NCBI GenBank assembly: GCA_023415635.1
Contig: JAEZJV010000026.1
Location: forward strand, 1-21,554
Direction: 5' to 3'
Length of the DNA stretch: 21,554 nt
From: Bacillota bacterium
GTDB lineage: Bacteria; Bacillota; Clostridia; Lachnospirales; Lachnospiraceae
A program made the translations under genes and the position numbers. The notes below the pieces were generated by a model. The model was given only the letters and a program-made list of their open reading frames with translations. It had not been told where the DNA came from and did not search any database. Positions 15,162 through 21,554 of the stretch are shown in pieces; positions within the stretch are counted from its first letter, which is position 1; every line of letters begins with the position of its first letter.

Positions 15162-17600
15162 ATGCAGTTTGGTTATTTTGATGATTCTAACAAGGAGTAT
15201 GTCATTACGACACCCACTACTCCGTATCCATGGATTAATTATCTGGGATCCCAGGCATTCTTTTCATTGATTTCGAATACCGCCGGAGGATACAGCTTTT
15301 ATAAGGATGCGAAGCTTAGAAGAATTACGCGTTATCGTTATAATAATGTACCCCTGGATTTGGGAGGCGGGCGCTATTATTATATTAACGATGAGGGAGA
15401 TGTATGGTCTCCGGGTTGGGCTCCGGTCAAGAAGGAGCTGGATAAATATGAATGCAGGCATGGTATGGGCTATACAAAGATTACCGGCGCAAGGGGAGGC
15501 GTAGAAACAGAGGTAACCTTCTTCGTACCTATGAACACTAATGCCGAGGTGCATAAGGTCGTAGTGAAAAATACATCCGACAAGAAGAAACAATTAAAGC
15601 TCTTCTCCTTCCTTGAGTGGTGTCTGTGGAATGCTCAGGACGATTCCACTAATTTTCAGAGGAATTATAATACCGGCGAGGTAGAAATAAAAGGTTCCGT
15701 TATATATCACAAGACAGAGTATAAGGAAAGACGTAATCATTATGCATTCTTCTCTGTAAATGCACCGATAGCCGGCTTTGATTCTGATCGTGAGAGCTTT
15801 ATGGGAACCTACAATGGTTTTGATAACCCTCAGGCGGTATTTGCAGGAAAATCAAACAACTCCGTGGCAGACGGATGGCATCCGATTGCATCTCATTGCC
15901 TGGAGGTTAATTTAGAGCCCGGCGAGACGAAGGATTATGTATTTATGCTGGGATATGTTGAGAATGCTTTCGAAGAAAAATGGGAAAGCAAGAATGTTAT
16001 CAATAAGAAGAAAGCGGAGGAGATGATTGCCCGCTTTGCGACCACCGAGGCAGTGGACAAGGCATTTGCTGAACTGGCTGCGGACTGGGATCAGCTGTTA
16101 TCCAAGTATAAGGTAGAATCAGAGGATGAGAAGTTGAATCGTCAGGTCAATATCTGGAATCAATATCAGTGTATGGTTACCTTCAACCTGTCAAGAAGCG
16201 CTTCCTACTTTGAATCCGGTATCGGCAGAGGTATGGGCTTCCGTGATTCTAATCAGGATCTCCTGGGTTTTGTTCATCAGATTCCGGACCGTGCACGAGA
16301 AAGAATTATCGATCTGGCATCCACACAGCTGCAGGATGGTGGAGCATACCATCAATATCAGCCGCTTACCAAGAAGGGTAACGATGAAATCGGTGGTAAT
16401 TTCAACGATGATCCACTTTGGCTGGTACTTGCGGTAACCGCTTATATCAAGGAAACCGGAGATTTCTCCATTCTGGAGGTTATGACCCCCTTTGATAACG
16501 ACGAAACAACCGCAACACCTCTGGCAGACCATCTGAAGCGTTCCATAGACCATGTTATCAATAATGTAGGACCTCACGGACTTCCGCTGATTGGACGAGC
16601 TGACTGGAATGACTGTCTGAACTTAAATTGCTTCTCTACAGAGCCCGGTGAATCCTTCCAGACTACTACCAGCAAGGATGGCAGAGTGGCGGAGTCCGTC
16701 ATGATCGCAGGTATGTTCTGTTACATTGGTGAGGAATATATTGCGTTAATGAATAAGATAGGAAAGAATGACGAAGCAGATAGAGTTAAGGCTGAGGTAA
16801 AGAAGATGCGCGATGTCATCATGAAGGATGGATGGGACGGCTCCTGGTTCCTGCGCGCTTATGATGATTACGGTAAGAAGATTGGCAGCGATGAGAATGA
16901 GGAGGGTAAAATCTTCATCGAGTCCCAGGGTCTTTGTATTATGGGTAACTGTGGAACAGAGGATGGGAAAGCTATCCAGGCCCTTGATGCAGTGGAGGAG
17001 CGTCTCGGAACCCAATACGGTCTGGTGCTCCAGAATCCTGCCTTCACTAAATATTATGTTGAATACGGTGAAATCTCCACATATCCGGCAGGCTATAAGG
17101 AAAATGCAGGTATCTTCTGCCATAACAACGCCTGGATCATGGTAGCGGAAGCGCAGATGGGAAGAGGGGACAAGGCCTTTGACTATTATACAAGAATTGC
17201 ACCCTCCTATACGGAGGAATATTCCGAGATACATCGCATGGAGCCCTATGTATACTCCCAGATGGTTGCAGGTAAGGATGCAAGACGTCATGGTGAAGCC
17301 AAGAACTCCTGGCTGACAGGTACTGCTTCCTGGAACTTTGTAGCAATCTCTCAATCCATCCTCGGGATTAAGCCCGAGTATGATGGTTTACAGGTAGATC
17401 CTTCTATTCCGAAGGCTTGGGATGGCTATAAGGTGATCCGTGAATTTAGAGGAGATGTCTATCATATCACAGTCAAGAATCCGAATCATGTGAGTAAAGG
17501 CGTAGCGAAGCTGGTAGTGGACGGTAAGGAAGTTAAGGGTAATATTATTCCACTTGCCGGTGATAAGAATACACATCAGGTTGAGGTAATACTCGGTTAA
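15162..17600 (+). CDS. Cellobiose phosphorylase (GH94)
   Basis: This cytoplasmic enzyme splits cellobiose with phosphate into alpha-glucose 1-phosphate and glucose, saving one ATP compared with hydrolysis. The 812-aa length and the N-terminus MQFGYFDDSNKEYVITTP, followed by PWINYLG and NTAGGYSFYKDA, are those of GH94 cellobiose phosphorylases rather than cellodextrin or chitobiose phosphorylases. The beta-sandwich N-terminal domain is followed by an (alpha/alpha)6 barrel containing the acceptor-site RDSNQD (361-366) and the general-acid aspartate in ADWNDCLNL (D484), near the position of the known catalytic Asp of the Cellvibrio/Cellulomonas enzymes. The frame extends to TTG 15120, but that lies within the -10 box; AAGGAGG (15146-15152) serves ATG 15162. 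No sugar transporter or regulator adjoins it; it appears monocistronic. Confidence 0.93.
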   Translation: MQFGYFDDSNKEYVITTPTTPYPWINYLGSQAFFSLISNTAGGYSFYKDAKLRRITRYRYNNVPLDLGGGRYYYINDEGDVWSPGWAPVKKELDKYECRHGMGYTKITGARGGVETEVTFFVPMNTNAEVHKVVVKNTSDKKKQLKLFSFLEWCLWNAQDDSTNFQRNYNTGEVEIKGSVIYHKTEYKERRNHYAFFSVNAPIAGFDSDRESFMGTYNGFDNPQAVFAGKSNNSVADGWHPIASHCLEVNLEPGETKDYVFMLGYVENAFEEKWESKNVINKKKAEEMIARFATTEAVDKAFAELAADWDQLLSKYKVESEDEKLNRQVNIWNQYQCMVTFNLSRSASYFESGIGRGMGFRDSNQDLLGFVHQIPDRARERIIDLASTQLQDGGAYHQYQPLTKKGNDEIGGNFNDDPLWLVLAVTAYIKETGDFSILEVMTPFDNDETTATPLADHLKRSIDHVINNVGPHGLPLIGRADWNDCLNLNCFSTEPGESFQTTTSKDGRVAESVMIAGMFCYIGEEYIALMNKIGKNDEADRVKAEVKKMRDVIMKDGWDGSWFLRAYDDYGKKIGSDENEEGKIFIESQGLCIMGNCGTEDGKAIQALDAVEERLGTQYGLVLQNPAFTKYYVEYGEISTYPAGYKENAGIFCHNNAWIMVAEAQMGRGDKAFDYYTRIAPSYTEEYSEIHRMEPYVYSQMVAGKDARRHGEAKNSWLTGTASWNFVAISQSILGIKPEYDGLQVDPSIPKAWDGYKVIREFRGDVYHITVKNPNHVSKGVAKLVVDGKEVKGNIIPLAGDKNTHQVEVILG

Positions 17601-17650
17601 TAGCTTCTGAGGCAAGCTCTGAGCACGTAATAGATATATGCTGAAATGAC

Positions 17651-17705
17651 AAGAGGCTGTAGCAAAATGGACAGATTGATTGGACATTTTGCGGCAGCCT
17701 CTTTT
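17651..17705 (+). terminator. Strong Rho-independent terminator after the cellobiose phosphorylase gene
   Basis: AAGAGGCTG (17651-17659) pairs with CAGCCTCTT (17695-17703) and, inside, GCAAAATG (17662-17669) with CATTTTGC (17685-17692). A T run ends the element. Confidence 0.9.
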
Positions 17706-17742
17706 ATAATCAGAGGTTATACCGATAAAGGAAGGGAAAACT

Positions 17743-18564
17743 TTGAAAAAATATTTTAAGCTAGGAATACTACCCTATTTAATTGAGGAGGCTCTACTTT
17801 ATACCCTATCTTTTTTCATAATTTTTTTGTTTGAGCTGATGGTTGTGCTTCGTTTTAGCTTCAGTCAGGGGATGGAGGTATGGAAGAATATTGATAAGCT
17901 GACGGATATTATCAGGGCCTCTCTGACTCAGGATACAGGCTATCAGCTTTCCGTACTGGGTGTAGCCATCTGGGGAATTATTTCCTACTTTTGGTATAAA
18001 AGCGAGACGAGAGGTGAGGAGCATGGTAAAGCGGAGGAATTAGTTTCGGGAAAAATCTTGACACTTTTTATGCTTCTTGGTCTGGGCAGTCAATGCTTCT
18101 TCTCGGGAGTAATCGGATCATTGATGGGCCGCTTTCCGAATCTCTTTGAGTCTTATACAGAGACAATAGGAAGCCTATTCCATGGGAATATAGTTATTGT
18201 AGTGTTGTATACGGTTATAATCGCTCCTGTGGCGGAGGAATTGGTCTTTCGCGGCGTGATCCTGCATAAGGCAGGAGGAGTACTTCCCTTTATCGGAGCA
18301 AATATCCTGCAGGCTGCATTCTTTGGGATATACCACCAAGATATTGTCCAGGGAATTTATGCGGCTTTACTTGGCTTTCTGCTCGGTCTTACTTACCGAA
18401 AATTCAATTCACTCTATGCCCCAATATTGCTTCATATTCTGGTAAATGCAAGTGCCTTTCTGGTAATGACCCTACCGGTATCGGAACTCGGAAGTTCTTT
18501 ACTGATGATTGGGGGAGCGGTGATGGCAGGTTTTATCATGATTAAGCTTAAGCTTTTGAGATAA
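17743..18564 (+). CDS. CPBP family intramembrane metalloprotease
   Basis: This 273-aa integral membrane protein has about seven hydrophobic segments and the CPBP (CAAX protease/bacteriocin-processing, Abi) motifs: EELVFRG (165-171), FGIYH with H198, and HILVN (231-235). These supply the two glutamates, arginine and histidines of the metal-dependent active site within the membrane. Bacterial members process or protect against peptides, or serve unknown roles; no bacteriocin genes adjoin it here. The start is TTG 17743, since the next Met is at residue 33 inside the first helix. The purine-rich AAAGGAAGGG just upstream can act as ribosome site. It starts 38 bp after the previous terminator, so its own promoter is unclear. 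Confidence 0.85.
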   Translation: MKKYFKLGILPYLIEEALLYTLSFFIIFLFELMVVLRFSFSQGMEVWKNIDKLTDIIRASLTQDTGYQLSVLGVAIWGIISYFWYKSETRGEEHGKAEELVSGKILTLFMLLGLGSQCFFSGVIGSLMGRFPNLFESYTETIGSLFHGNIVIVVLYTVIIAPVAEELVFRGVILHKAGGVLPFIGANILQAAFFGIYHQDIVQGIYAALLGFLLGLTYRKFNSLYAPILLHILVNASAFLVMTLPVSELGSSLLMIGGAVMAGFIMIKLKLLR

Positions 18565-18603
18565 TCGATCCCAAAGGCATAAAAGTAGTATGGGATTTGG
18601 ATG

Positions 18604-18640
18604 GAAGGGAGCTGTTGATCAGTTCCCTTCTTGGTTTTTT
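18604..18640 (+). terminator. Rho-independent terminator after the CPBP protease gene
   Basis: GAAGGGAGCT (18604-18613) pairs with AGTTCCCTTC (18621-18630) with one G-T pair, a 7-nt loop, and TTGGTTTTTT after it. Confidence 0.88.
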
Positions 18641-18693
18641 GCCATGTGTTTGCGTAATATATTATATTTACCTTATTTTGTATAAAAAAATGA

Positions 18694-18722
18694 TTGCATT
18701 TTACCTATCTATAACATAAAAT
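18694..18722 (+). promoter_or_regulatory. Possible weak promoter upstream of the small ORF
   Basis: TTGCAT (18694-18699), a 17-nt spacer and TAAAAT (18717-18722). The region is A/T-rich, so chance matches are easy. Confidence 0.3.
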
Positions 18723-18787
18723 ATTTTTAACAACTGAATGATCAGATGTCGTTACGGACATTGCTGCTTCAATAAAAAGGAATTCTT

Positions 18788-18889
18788 ATGAGTTTAACGC
18801 CAATTATTCTAGCGTACCCGGCAGGGACGAAAAGAAGATGGTCTGATGAAGTACAATACCGAAACAATTTCGATTTTCCATATGGATAG
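18788..18889 (+). CDS. Possible 33-residue small protein or gene remnant
   Basis: ATG 18788 is preceded by AAAAAGGAA (18774-18782) at proper distance and the frame stays open to TAG 18887-18889. The peptide begins MSLTPIILAYPAGTK and ends NNFDFPYG, with a basic and acidic middle (KRRWSDEVQYR). It has no membrane helix or cysteines. A terminator lies 94 bases beyond its stop. I do not recognise it. The opposite strand is also open here for 60 codons, so this may instead be a fragment of a decayed or repeated element. Confidence 0.3.
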   Translation: MSLTPIILAYPAGTKRRWSDEVQYRNNFDFPYG

Positions 18890-18982
18890 TCTTGACCCTG
18901 GTATTTTGCCGGCAGGAACTGGATATTGGTATCTATTACTGAATAAGTCAATTTATTATAAGGTATAATACTTTAATATACG

Positions 18983-19033
18983 TGCCGGTGAATGAGAGAA
19001 TGTTGCTTTCAGCATGCTTCTTCCGGCATTTTT
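18983..19033 (+). terminator. Stand-alone terminator or attenuator upstream of the ECF gene
   Basis: TGCCGG (18983-18988) pairs with CCGGCA (19023-19028), followed by TTTTT. Inside is a second hairpin, ATGTTG (19000-19005) with CAGCAT (19010-19015). It ends no recognised gene, so it terminates either the small ORF transcript or an attenuated leader of the ECF gene. Confidence 0.7.
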
Positions 19034-19152
19034 CTTTACCGTTTATGTACACGTGTGAAGGAAAAGCAGCGGGCTGCGTTATCGAGATCACGTAAAATGA
19101 TAGCAGATCTTAAGGAGAGGCATAGGTCTTGAATATCCCTGGAAGATGTTTT

Positions 19153-19181
19153 TTGGTTGTTAAATTGACCAATACTATGAT
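19153..19181 (+). promoter_or_regulatory. Possible promoter with operator-like inverted repeat before the ECF gene
   Basis: TTGGTT (19153-19158), a 17-nt spacer and TATGAT (19176-19181) make a fair promoter, with the start about 25 nt before the ATG. TTGGT (19153-19157) and ACCAA (19168-19172) form an inverted repeat spanning the -35 and spacer, as a repressor site might. Confidence 0.4.
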
Positions 19182-19210
19182 TAGATTGGAACAATCAGAA
19201 GGAGGATATT

Positions 19211-19834
19211 ATGAAAACTATCACAAATCAAAGAACTTTAAAGGTAGTACAGCTGGGTTTATTCACAGCAATCATTTTACTCATGGCATTTACACCGCTC
19301 GGTTATATCAAGACGGCGGGACTGGAAATCACTTTGCTGGTGGTTCCGGTTACGGTGGGTGCAATCGTACTCGGACCGGTAGCTGGAGCAATTCTTGGAG
19401 GGATATTCGGATTAACCAGCTTCATACAATGCTTTGGTATGAGCCCTTTCGGAGCAATGCTTCTTGGGATTAATCCCATAGGGACCTTTATTGTCTGCAT
19501 CCTTGCCCGTGTACTGATGGGATGGCTGACAGGCCTTATATTCCTTGCTATGAAGAAAGGTCATTCCACAAGATTTATTTCACATGCCGGCGCAAGCTTG
19601 GTGGGACCACTGCTGAATACTTTCTTTTTTATGTCTTTATTACTATTGTTTTTTTATCGGACGGATTTTATCCAGGGTATCGCAGAAAATCTTGGTACGG
19701 CAAATATCTTTACATTTGTAATTGCCTTTATTGGTATTAACGGACTCGTGGAGGCAATCGTCTGCTTCGTACTCGGAACTGCAATATCCAAGGCATTGGA
19801 GCTGTTCGGAAAAAAAGCCGGAGCGCAGGCATAA
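19211..19834 (+). CDS. ECF transporter S component (vitamin-type substrate-binding membrane subunit)
   Basis: This 207-aa protein has about six hydrophobic segments and matches the ECF S-component superfamily. These are small membrane proteins that bind a vitamin or similar nutrient and dock with the shared energising module (EcfT with two ATPases). Family-like features are the N-terminal VQLGLFTAIILLMAFTPLG, the VPVTVGAIVLGPVAGAILG segment (about 45-63) with GIFGLTS, and a conserved loop around GINPIGTFIVCILAR. The wording is closest to what I recall of pantothenate- or folate-type S components. Assignment to PanT would suit the coaX gene 7 kb away but is a guess. No EcfA or EcfT gene is nearby, so it would use modules encoded elsewhere. 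GAAGGAGG lies 6 nt before the ATG. Confidence 0.85.
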   Translation: MKTITNQRTLKVVQLGLFTAIILLMAFTPLGYIKTAGLEITLLVVPVTVGAIVLGPVAGAILGGIFGLTSFIQCFGMSPFGAMLLGINPIGTFIVCILARVLMGWLTGLIFLAMKKGHSTRFISHAGASLVGPLLNTFFFMSLLLLFFYRTDFIQGIAENLGTANIFTFVIAFIGINGLVEAIVCFVLGTAISKALELFGKKAGAQA

Positions 19835-19882
19835 ACAGCCCTATGATCATTTGAATTTATAAAAGAGAAATTCATATTTTTG

Positions 19883-19911
19883 TTGACATACGAATATTGG
19901 CATGTTACAAT
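19883..19911 (+). promoter_or_regulatory. Strong promoter for infC-rpmI-rplT
   Basis: TTGACA (19883-19888), a 17-nt spacer and TACAAT (19906-19911) with TGT before it (extended -10). Near-consensus, as expected for a ribosomal-protein operon. The start of transcription would be near 19918. Confidence 0.9.
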
Positions 19912-19917
19912 ATTCTA

Positions 19918-20219
19918 GCTGTGAATATTTTATGACAATATTTACAAGGTAAAAGAAGAGAATCCATCTCTCACCCATAGCGTAAAGTGATTTACTGTGA
20001 ACGGGTTATAGAAATGTAGATAAAGCATTTACATTTTTAAAGAAGCATACAAAGTTTATGGATGCATTCAGGTGGATAATCTATTTTATCCACCTTTTTT
20101 TATTCATAGGAGAAGGCATCCTATGTATTAAATTGCTCCACAGTCGCGTATGATGTCATCAACGCGGAGCAAGAAAACCTATGTAACAGTGAACTTATAA
20201 CCTATGGAGGTGCAGTACT
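19918..20219 (+). promoter_or_regulatory. infC leader with L20-leader-like fold
   Basis: The leader of about 300 nt has a coherent fold. TATAACCTATGG (20196-20207), which runs into the infC ribosome site, is complementary to two upstream pieces: GGTTATA (20004-20010) and CCATAG (19975-19980). Between those pieces is a hairpin, GTAAA (19982-19986) with TTTAC (19991-19995), closed by a GUGA tetraloop. Such a two-part long-range helix resembles the Firmicute L20 leader, where L20 binds an rRNA mimic and represses infC-rpmI-rplT. An attenuator (20070-20101) and two further hairpins (20105-20125 and 20133-20172) fill the loop. Membership of the Rfam L20-leader class is inferred from position and layout. 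Confidence 0.7.
20070..20101 (+). terminator. Rho-independent attenuator in the infC leader
   Basis: GGTGGATAA (20071-20079) pairs perfectly with TTATCCACC (20086-20094), plus A20070 with T20095, followed by seven T. It lies after the promoter and before infC, so it must be bypassed for expression. Confidence 0.9.
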
Positions 20220-20726
20220 ATTAGCGATTTAATGATTAACGAACAAATCAGAGACAAAGAAGTTCGATTGATTGGTGAAGACGGCGAACAGTTAGGGATC
20301 GTGTCAGCCAAGGATGCATTGAAACTTGCGAAGGAAGCTAATCTTGATCTAGTCAAAATAGCTCCCACAGCGAAACCGCCGGTGTGTAAGATTATCGATT
20401 ATGGTAAATACAGATATGAATTGGCCAGAAAAGAAAAAGAAGCTAAAAAGAAGCAGAAGGTAACCGAAGTCAAGGAAATCAGATTATCACCCAACATTGA
20501 TGATAATGATCTGAATACCAAGGCGAACCAGGCTCGTAAATTTCTTACTCACGGTGATAAAGTGAAGGTTGCATTACGTTTTCGCGGTCGAGAAATGGCT
20601 CATACAGCCGCCTCTAAGGTGATATTGGACAATTTCTTTACGAAGCTCGAGGATATTGCAGTAATTGAAAAACCTGCAAAGCTTGAGGGTAGAAGTATGA
20701 TTATGTTCTTAACAGAAAAACGTTAA
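20220..20726 (+). CDS. infC: Translation initiation factor IF-3, AUU start
   Basis: IF3 binds the 30S subunit, keeps it apart from the 50S subunit and checks start-codon choice. The first ATG in the frame is at 20232, but GGAGGTG (20206-20212) is 19 nt from it. The same ribosome site is 7 nt from an in-frame ATT at 20220, giving M-SDLMINEQIRDKEVRLIG, the normal IF3 N-terminus. An AUU start is known for infC in E. coli and Bacillus, where IF3 represses its own weak-start mRNA. The 168-aa product has the N-domain (PPVCKIIDYGKYRYE, then the K-rich linker) and the C-domain with FRGREMAH. It heads the infC-rpmI-rplT operon. Confidence 0.95.
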   Translation: MSDLMINEQIRDKEVRLIGEDGEQLGIVSAKDALKLAKEANLDLVKIAPTAKPPVCKIIDYGKYRYELARKEKEAKKKQKVTEVKEIRLSPNIDDNDLNTKANQARKFLTHGDKVKVALRFRGREMAHTAASKVILDNFFTKLEDIAVIEKPAKLEGRSMIMFLTEKR

Positions 20727-20810
20727 AATACTAAAATTTAAGCAGCTTTTCGGATGGCGCACAGTGAATGGAGCATCTCCGGCTGTATTAATTATTAAGG
20801 AGGAAATATC

Positions 20811-21008
20811 ATGCCTAAGTTAAAAACAAGCAGAGCAGCAGCAAAGCGTTTCAAAGTAACAGGAACAGGGAAATTAAAGAGAATGAAGGCTTATAAGAGC
20901 CATATCTTAACGAAGAAATCCGCTAAAAGAAAGAGGAATCTGAGAAAAGGAACTATGACGGATTCAACTAATATCAAAAACATGAAGAAAATCTTACCAT
21001 ATCTTTAA
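20811..21008 (+). CDS. rpmI: 50S ribosomal protein bL35
   Basis: The 65-aa basic protein begins MPKLKTSRAAAKRFKVTGTG and has the typical K-rich middle (HILTKKSAKRKRNLR) and the C-terminal KKILPYL of bL35, a large-subunit protein. AAGGAGG lies 8 nt before the ATG. It stands between infC and rplT, the standard order in Firmicutes, and the 84-bp gap from infC shows no terminator. Confidence 0.97.
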   Translation: MPKLKTSRAAAKRFKVTGTGKLKRMKAYKSHILTKKSAKRKRNLRKGTMTDSTNIKNMKKILPYL

Positions 21009-21033
21009 GATTGGTGATAAGGAGGAATAGAAC

Positions 21034-21390
21034 ATGGCAAGAATAAAGGGCGGATTAAACGCTAAGAAAAGACATAACAAAGTATTAAAGCTGGCTAAGG
21101 GTTTCAGAGGTGCCAGATCTAAACAGTATAGAGTAGCAAAGCAATCGGTAATGAGAGCTTTAACATCCTCTTTTGCAGGTAGAAAAGAAAGAAAGAGACA
21201 GTTCAGACAGTTATGGATCGCTAGAATTAATGCAGCTGCAAGAATGAATGGCTTAACCTACAGCAAGTTGATGCATGGTTTAAAGGTAGCTAACGTTGAA
21301 ATTAACAGAAAAATGCTTGCAGATATGGCAATCAATGATGCAGCAGGCTTCACTGCTTTAGCTGAGGTTGCAAAATCCAAGCTGGCATAA
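21034..21390 (+). CDS. rplT: 50S ribosomal protein bL20
   Basis: The 118-aa basic protein begins MARIKGGLNAKKRH and contains KLAKGFRGARSKQYR and the C-terminal helical domain with LMHGLKVANVEINRKMLADMA, all typical of bL20. bL20 is essential early in 50S assembly and binds 23S rRNA. In Firmicutes it also binds the infC leader to repress its own operon, which matches the leader fold upstream of infC here. AAGGAGG lies 7 nt before the ATG, and only 25 bp separate it from rpmI. Confidence 0.98.
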   Translation: MARIKGGLNAKKRHNKVLKLAKGFRGARSKQYRVAKQSVMRALTSSFAGRKERKRQFRQLWIARINAAARMNGLTYSKLMHGLKVANVEINRKMLADMAINDAAGFTALAEVAKSKLA

Positions 21391-21414
21391 ATCGATAGAA
21401 GATAATCCTATTAC

Positions 21415-21477
21415 AAAGAGTAAATGCAATTCGTTATACATCCCATGGAGTGTATCGAACTGCAGTTACTCTTTTTT
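21415..21477 (+). terminator. Rho-independent terminator after rplT
   Basis: AAAGAGTAA-A-TGCA (21415-21428) pairs with TGCA-G-TTACTCTTT (21461-21474) with one mismatch. Inside, ATACA pairs with TGTAT. A T run follows. The last 77 bases of the window hold nothing I recognise. Confidence 0.9.
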
Positions 21478-21554
21478 ATTTCCCGTTGTGTAGCCAAGGA
21501 TAACCATAAGCGAGTCACAGCGCCTGTTTATAAAGATTAAATTAATATATTCTC

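Larger units (their letters stand above)
18641..19210. other. Gap of about 570 bases without a recognised gene
   Basis: Between the CPBP terminator and the ECF gene lie, in order: an A/T-rich stretch with a possible promoter (18694-18722), a possible 33-codon ORF (18788-18889), a TATAAT at 18964-18969 without a good -35, a terminator (18983-19033), an AAGGAGAGG with a TTG 8 nt later (19112-19131), and a possible promoter with an inverted repeat (19153-19181). A 60-codon open frame on the minus strand (18951-18769) covers the small ORF. I recognise no tRNA, known riboswitch class or insertion sequence. Confidence 0.6.

Noticed and set aside
16746..17354. 202-codon minus-strand frame inside the cellobiose phosphorylase gene
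   Set aside because: It is antisense to the conserved GH94 barrel with no initiation signals or family resemblance; a by-product of codon bias.
18843..18871. Hammerhead ribozyme-like core: CTGATGA (18843-18849), 11 bases, then GAAAC
   Set aside because: Between the two boxes only a 3-bp stem (GTA/TAC) with an A-C mismatch at its base can form. No matching stem I or stem III strand with a cleavable NUH site is found on either side, so the match looks accidental.
18769..18951. 60-codon open frame on the minus strand in the gap before the ECF gene
   Set aside because: It has no clear ribosome site or promoter on that strand and no recognisable family. It overlaps the plus-strand small ORF and the length is within chance, so it is mentioned only as part of the gap.
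18641..19210. Known riboswitch (TPP, FMN, THF, preQ1, cobalamin) upstream of the ECF gene
   Set aside because: None of the conserved core sequences I can recall for these classes is visible in the gap; a covariance search would settle it.
19129..19473. 114-codon plus-strand frame overlapping the ECF gene
   Set aside because: Beyond 19211 it is the wrong frame of a clear membrane protein. Only its start region with the ribosome site is of interest, and that is listed as a finding.

Overview
The window reads as a housekeeping segment of a low-to-moderate G+C anaerobic Firmicute, most likely a Clostridia/Lachnospiraceae member of the Lachnoclostridium type. This is inferred from the rpmE / DUF1385 / prmC / prfA order, strong AAGGAGG ribosome sites, TTG/GTG starts, an intracellular cellobiose phosphorylase, and the infC-rpmI-rplT operon with a structured leader. 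No taxonomic search was possible.

Layout. (1) 1-3946: end of rpmE with its terminator, a DUF1385 membrane protein with a long extra tail, then prmC and prfA, that is the release-factor methylase followed by its substrate RF1. (2) 4100-6600: a clear promoter, a leader hairpin, a SpoU/TrmH RNA methyltransferase, a VTC-domain protein and a DUF4956 membrane protein. (3) 6670-9240: a lone NfeD-like membrane protein and an LtaS-type sulfatase-fold transferase with its own promoter and a palindrome in the leader. (4) 9295-12892: argF behind a putative tandem ArgR operator, two small uncharacterised genes, coaX and dusB, probably one transcript. (5) 13031-14892: asd of the archaeal/fungal type, converging on a minus-strand single-pass membrane protein across a shared two-way terminator. 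(6) 15092-18640: a GH94 cellobiose phosphorylase with a strong promoter and terminator, then a CPBP (CAAX-type) membrane protease. (7) 18641-19210: an unexplained 0.6-kb gap with a possible 33-codon ORF and a stand-alone terminator, followed by an ECF-transporter S component. (8) 19883-21477: infC-rpmI-rplT with a strong promoter, an attenuator, an L20-leader-like fold and an AUU start for infC.

How the genes work together. Most serve translation: ribosomal proteins L31, L35 and L20, IF3, RF1 and its methylase, an RNA 2'-O-methyltransferase and a dihydrouridine synthase. Others serve amino-acid synthesis (argF, asd), CoA synthesis (coaX, possibly the ECF S component), the cell envelope (LtaS-like, NfeD, VTC/DUF4956) and cellodextrin use (cellobiose phosphorylase).

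I found no mobile element, CRISPR array, tRNA or rRNA, and nothing that convincingly amounts to a new multi-gene system. The best leads are regulatory: the infC leader, the argF operator, the leader hairpin of the methyltransferase, and the gap at 18641-19210.
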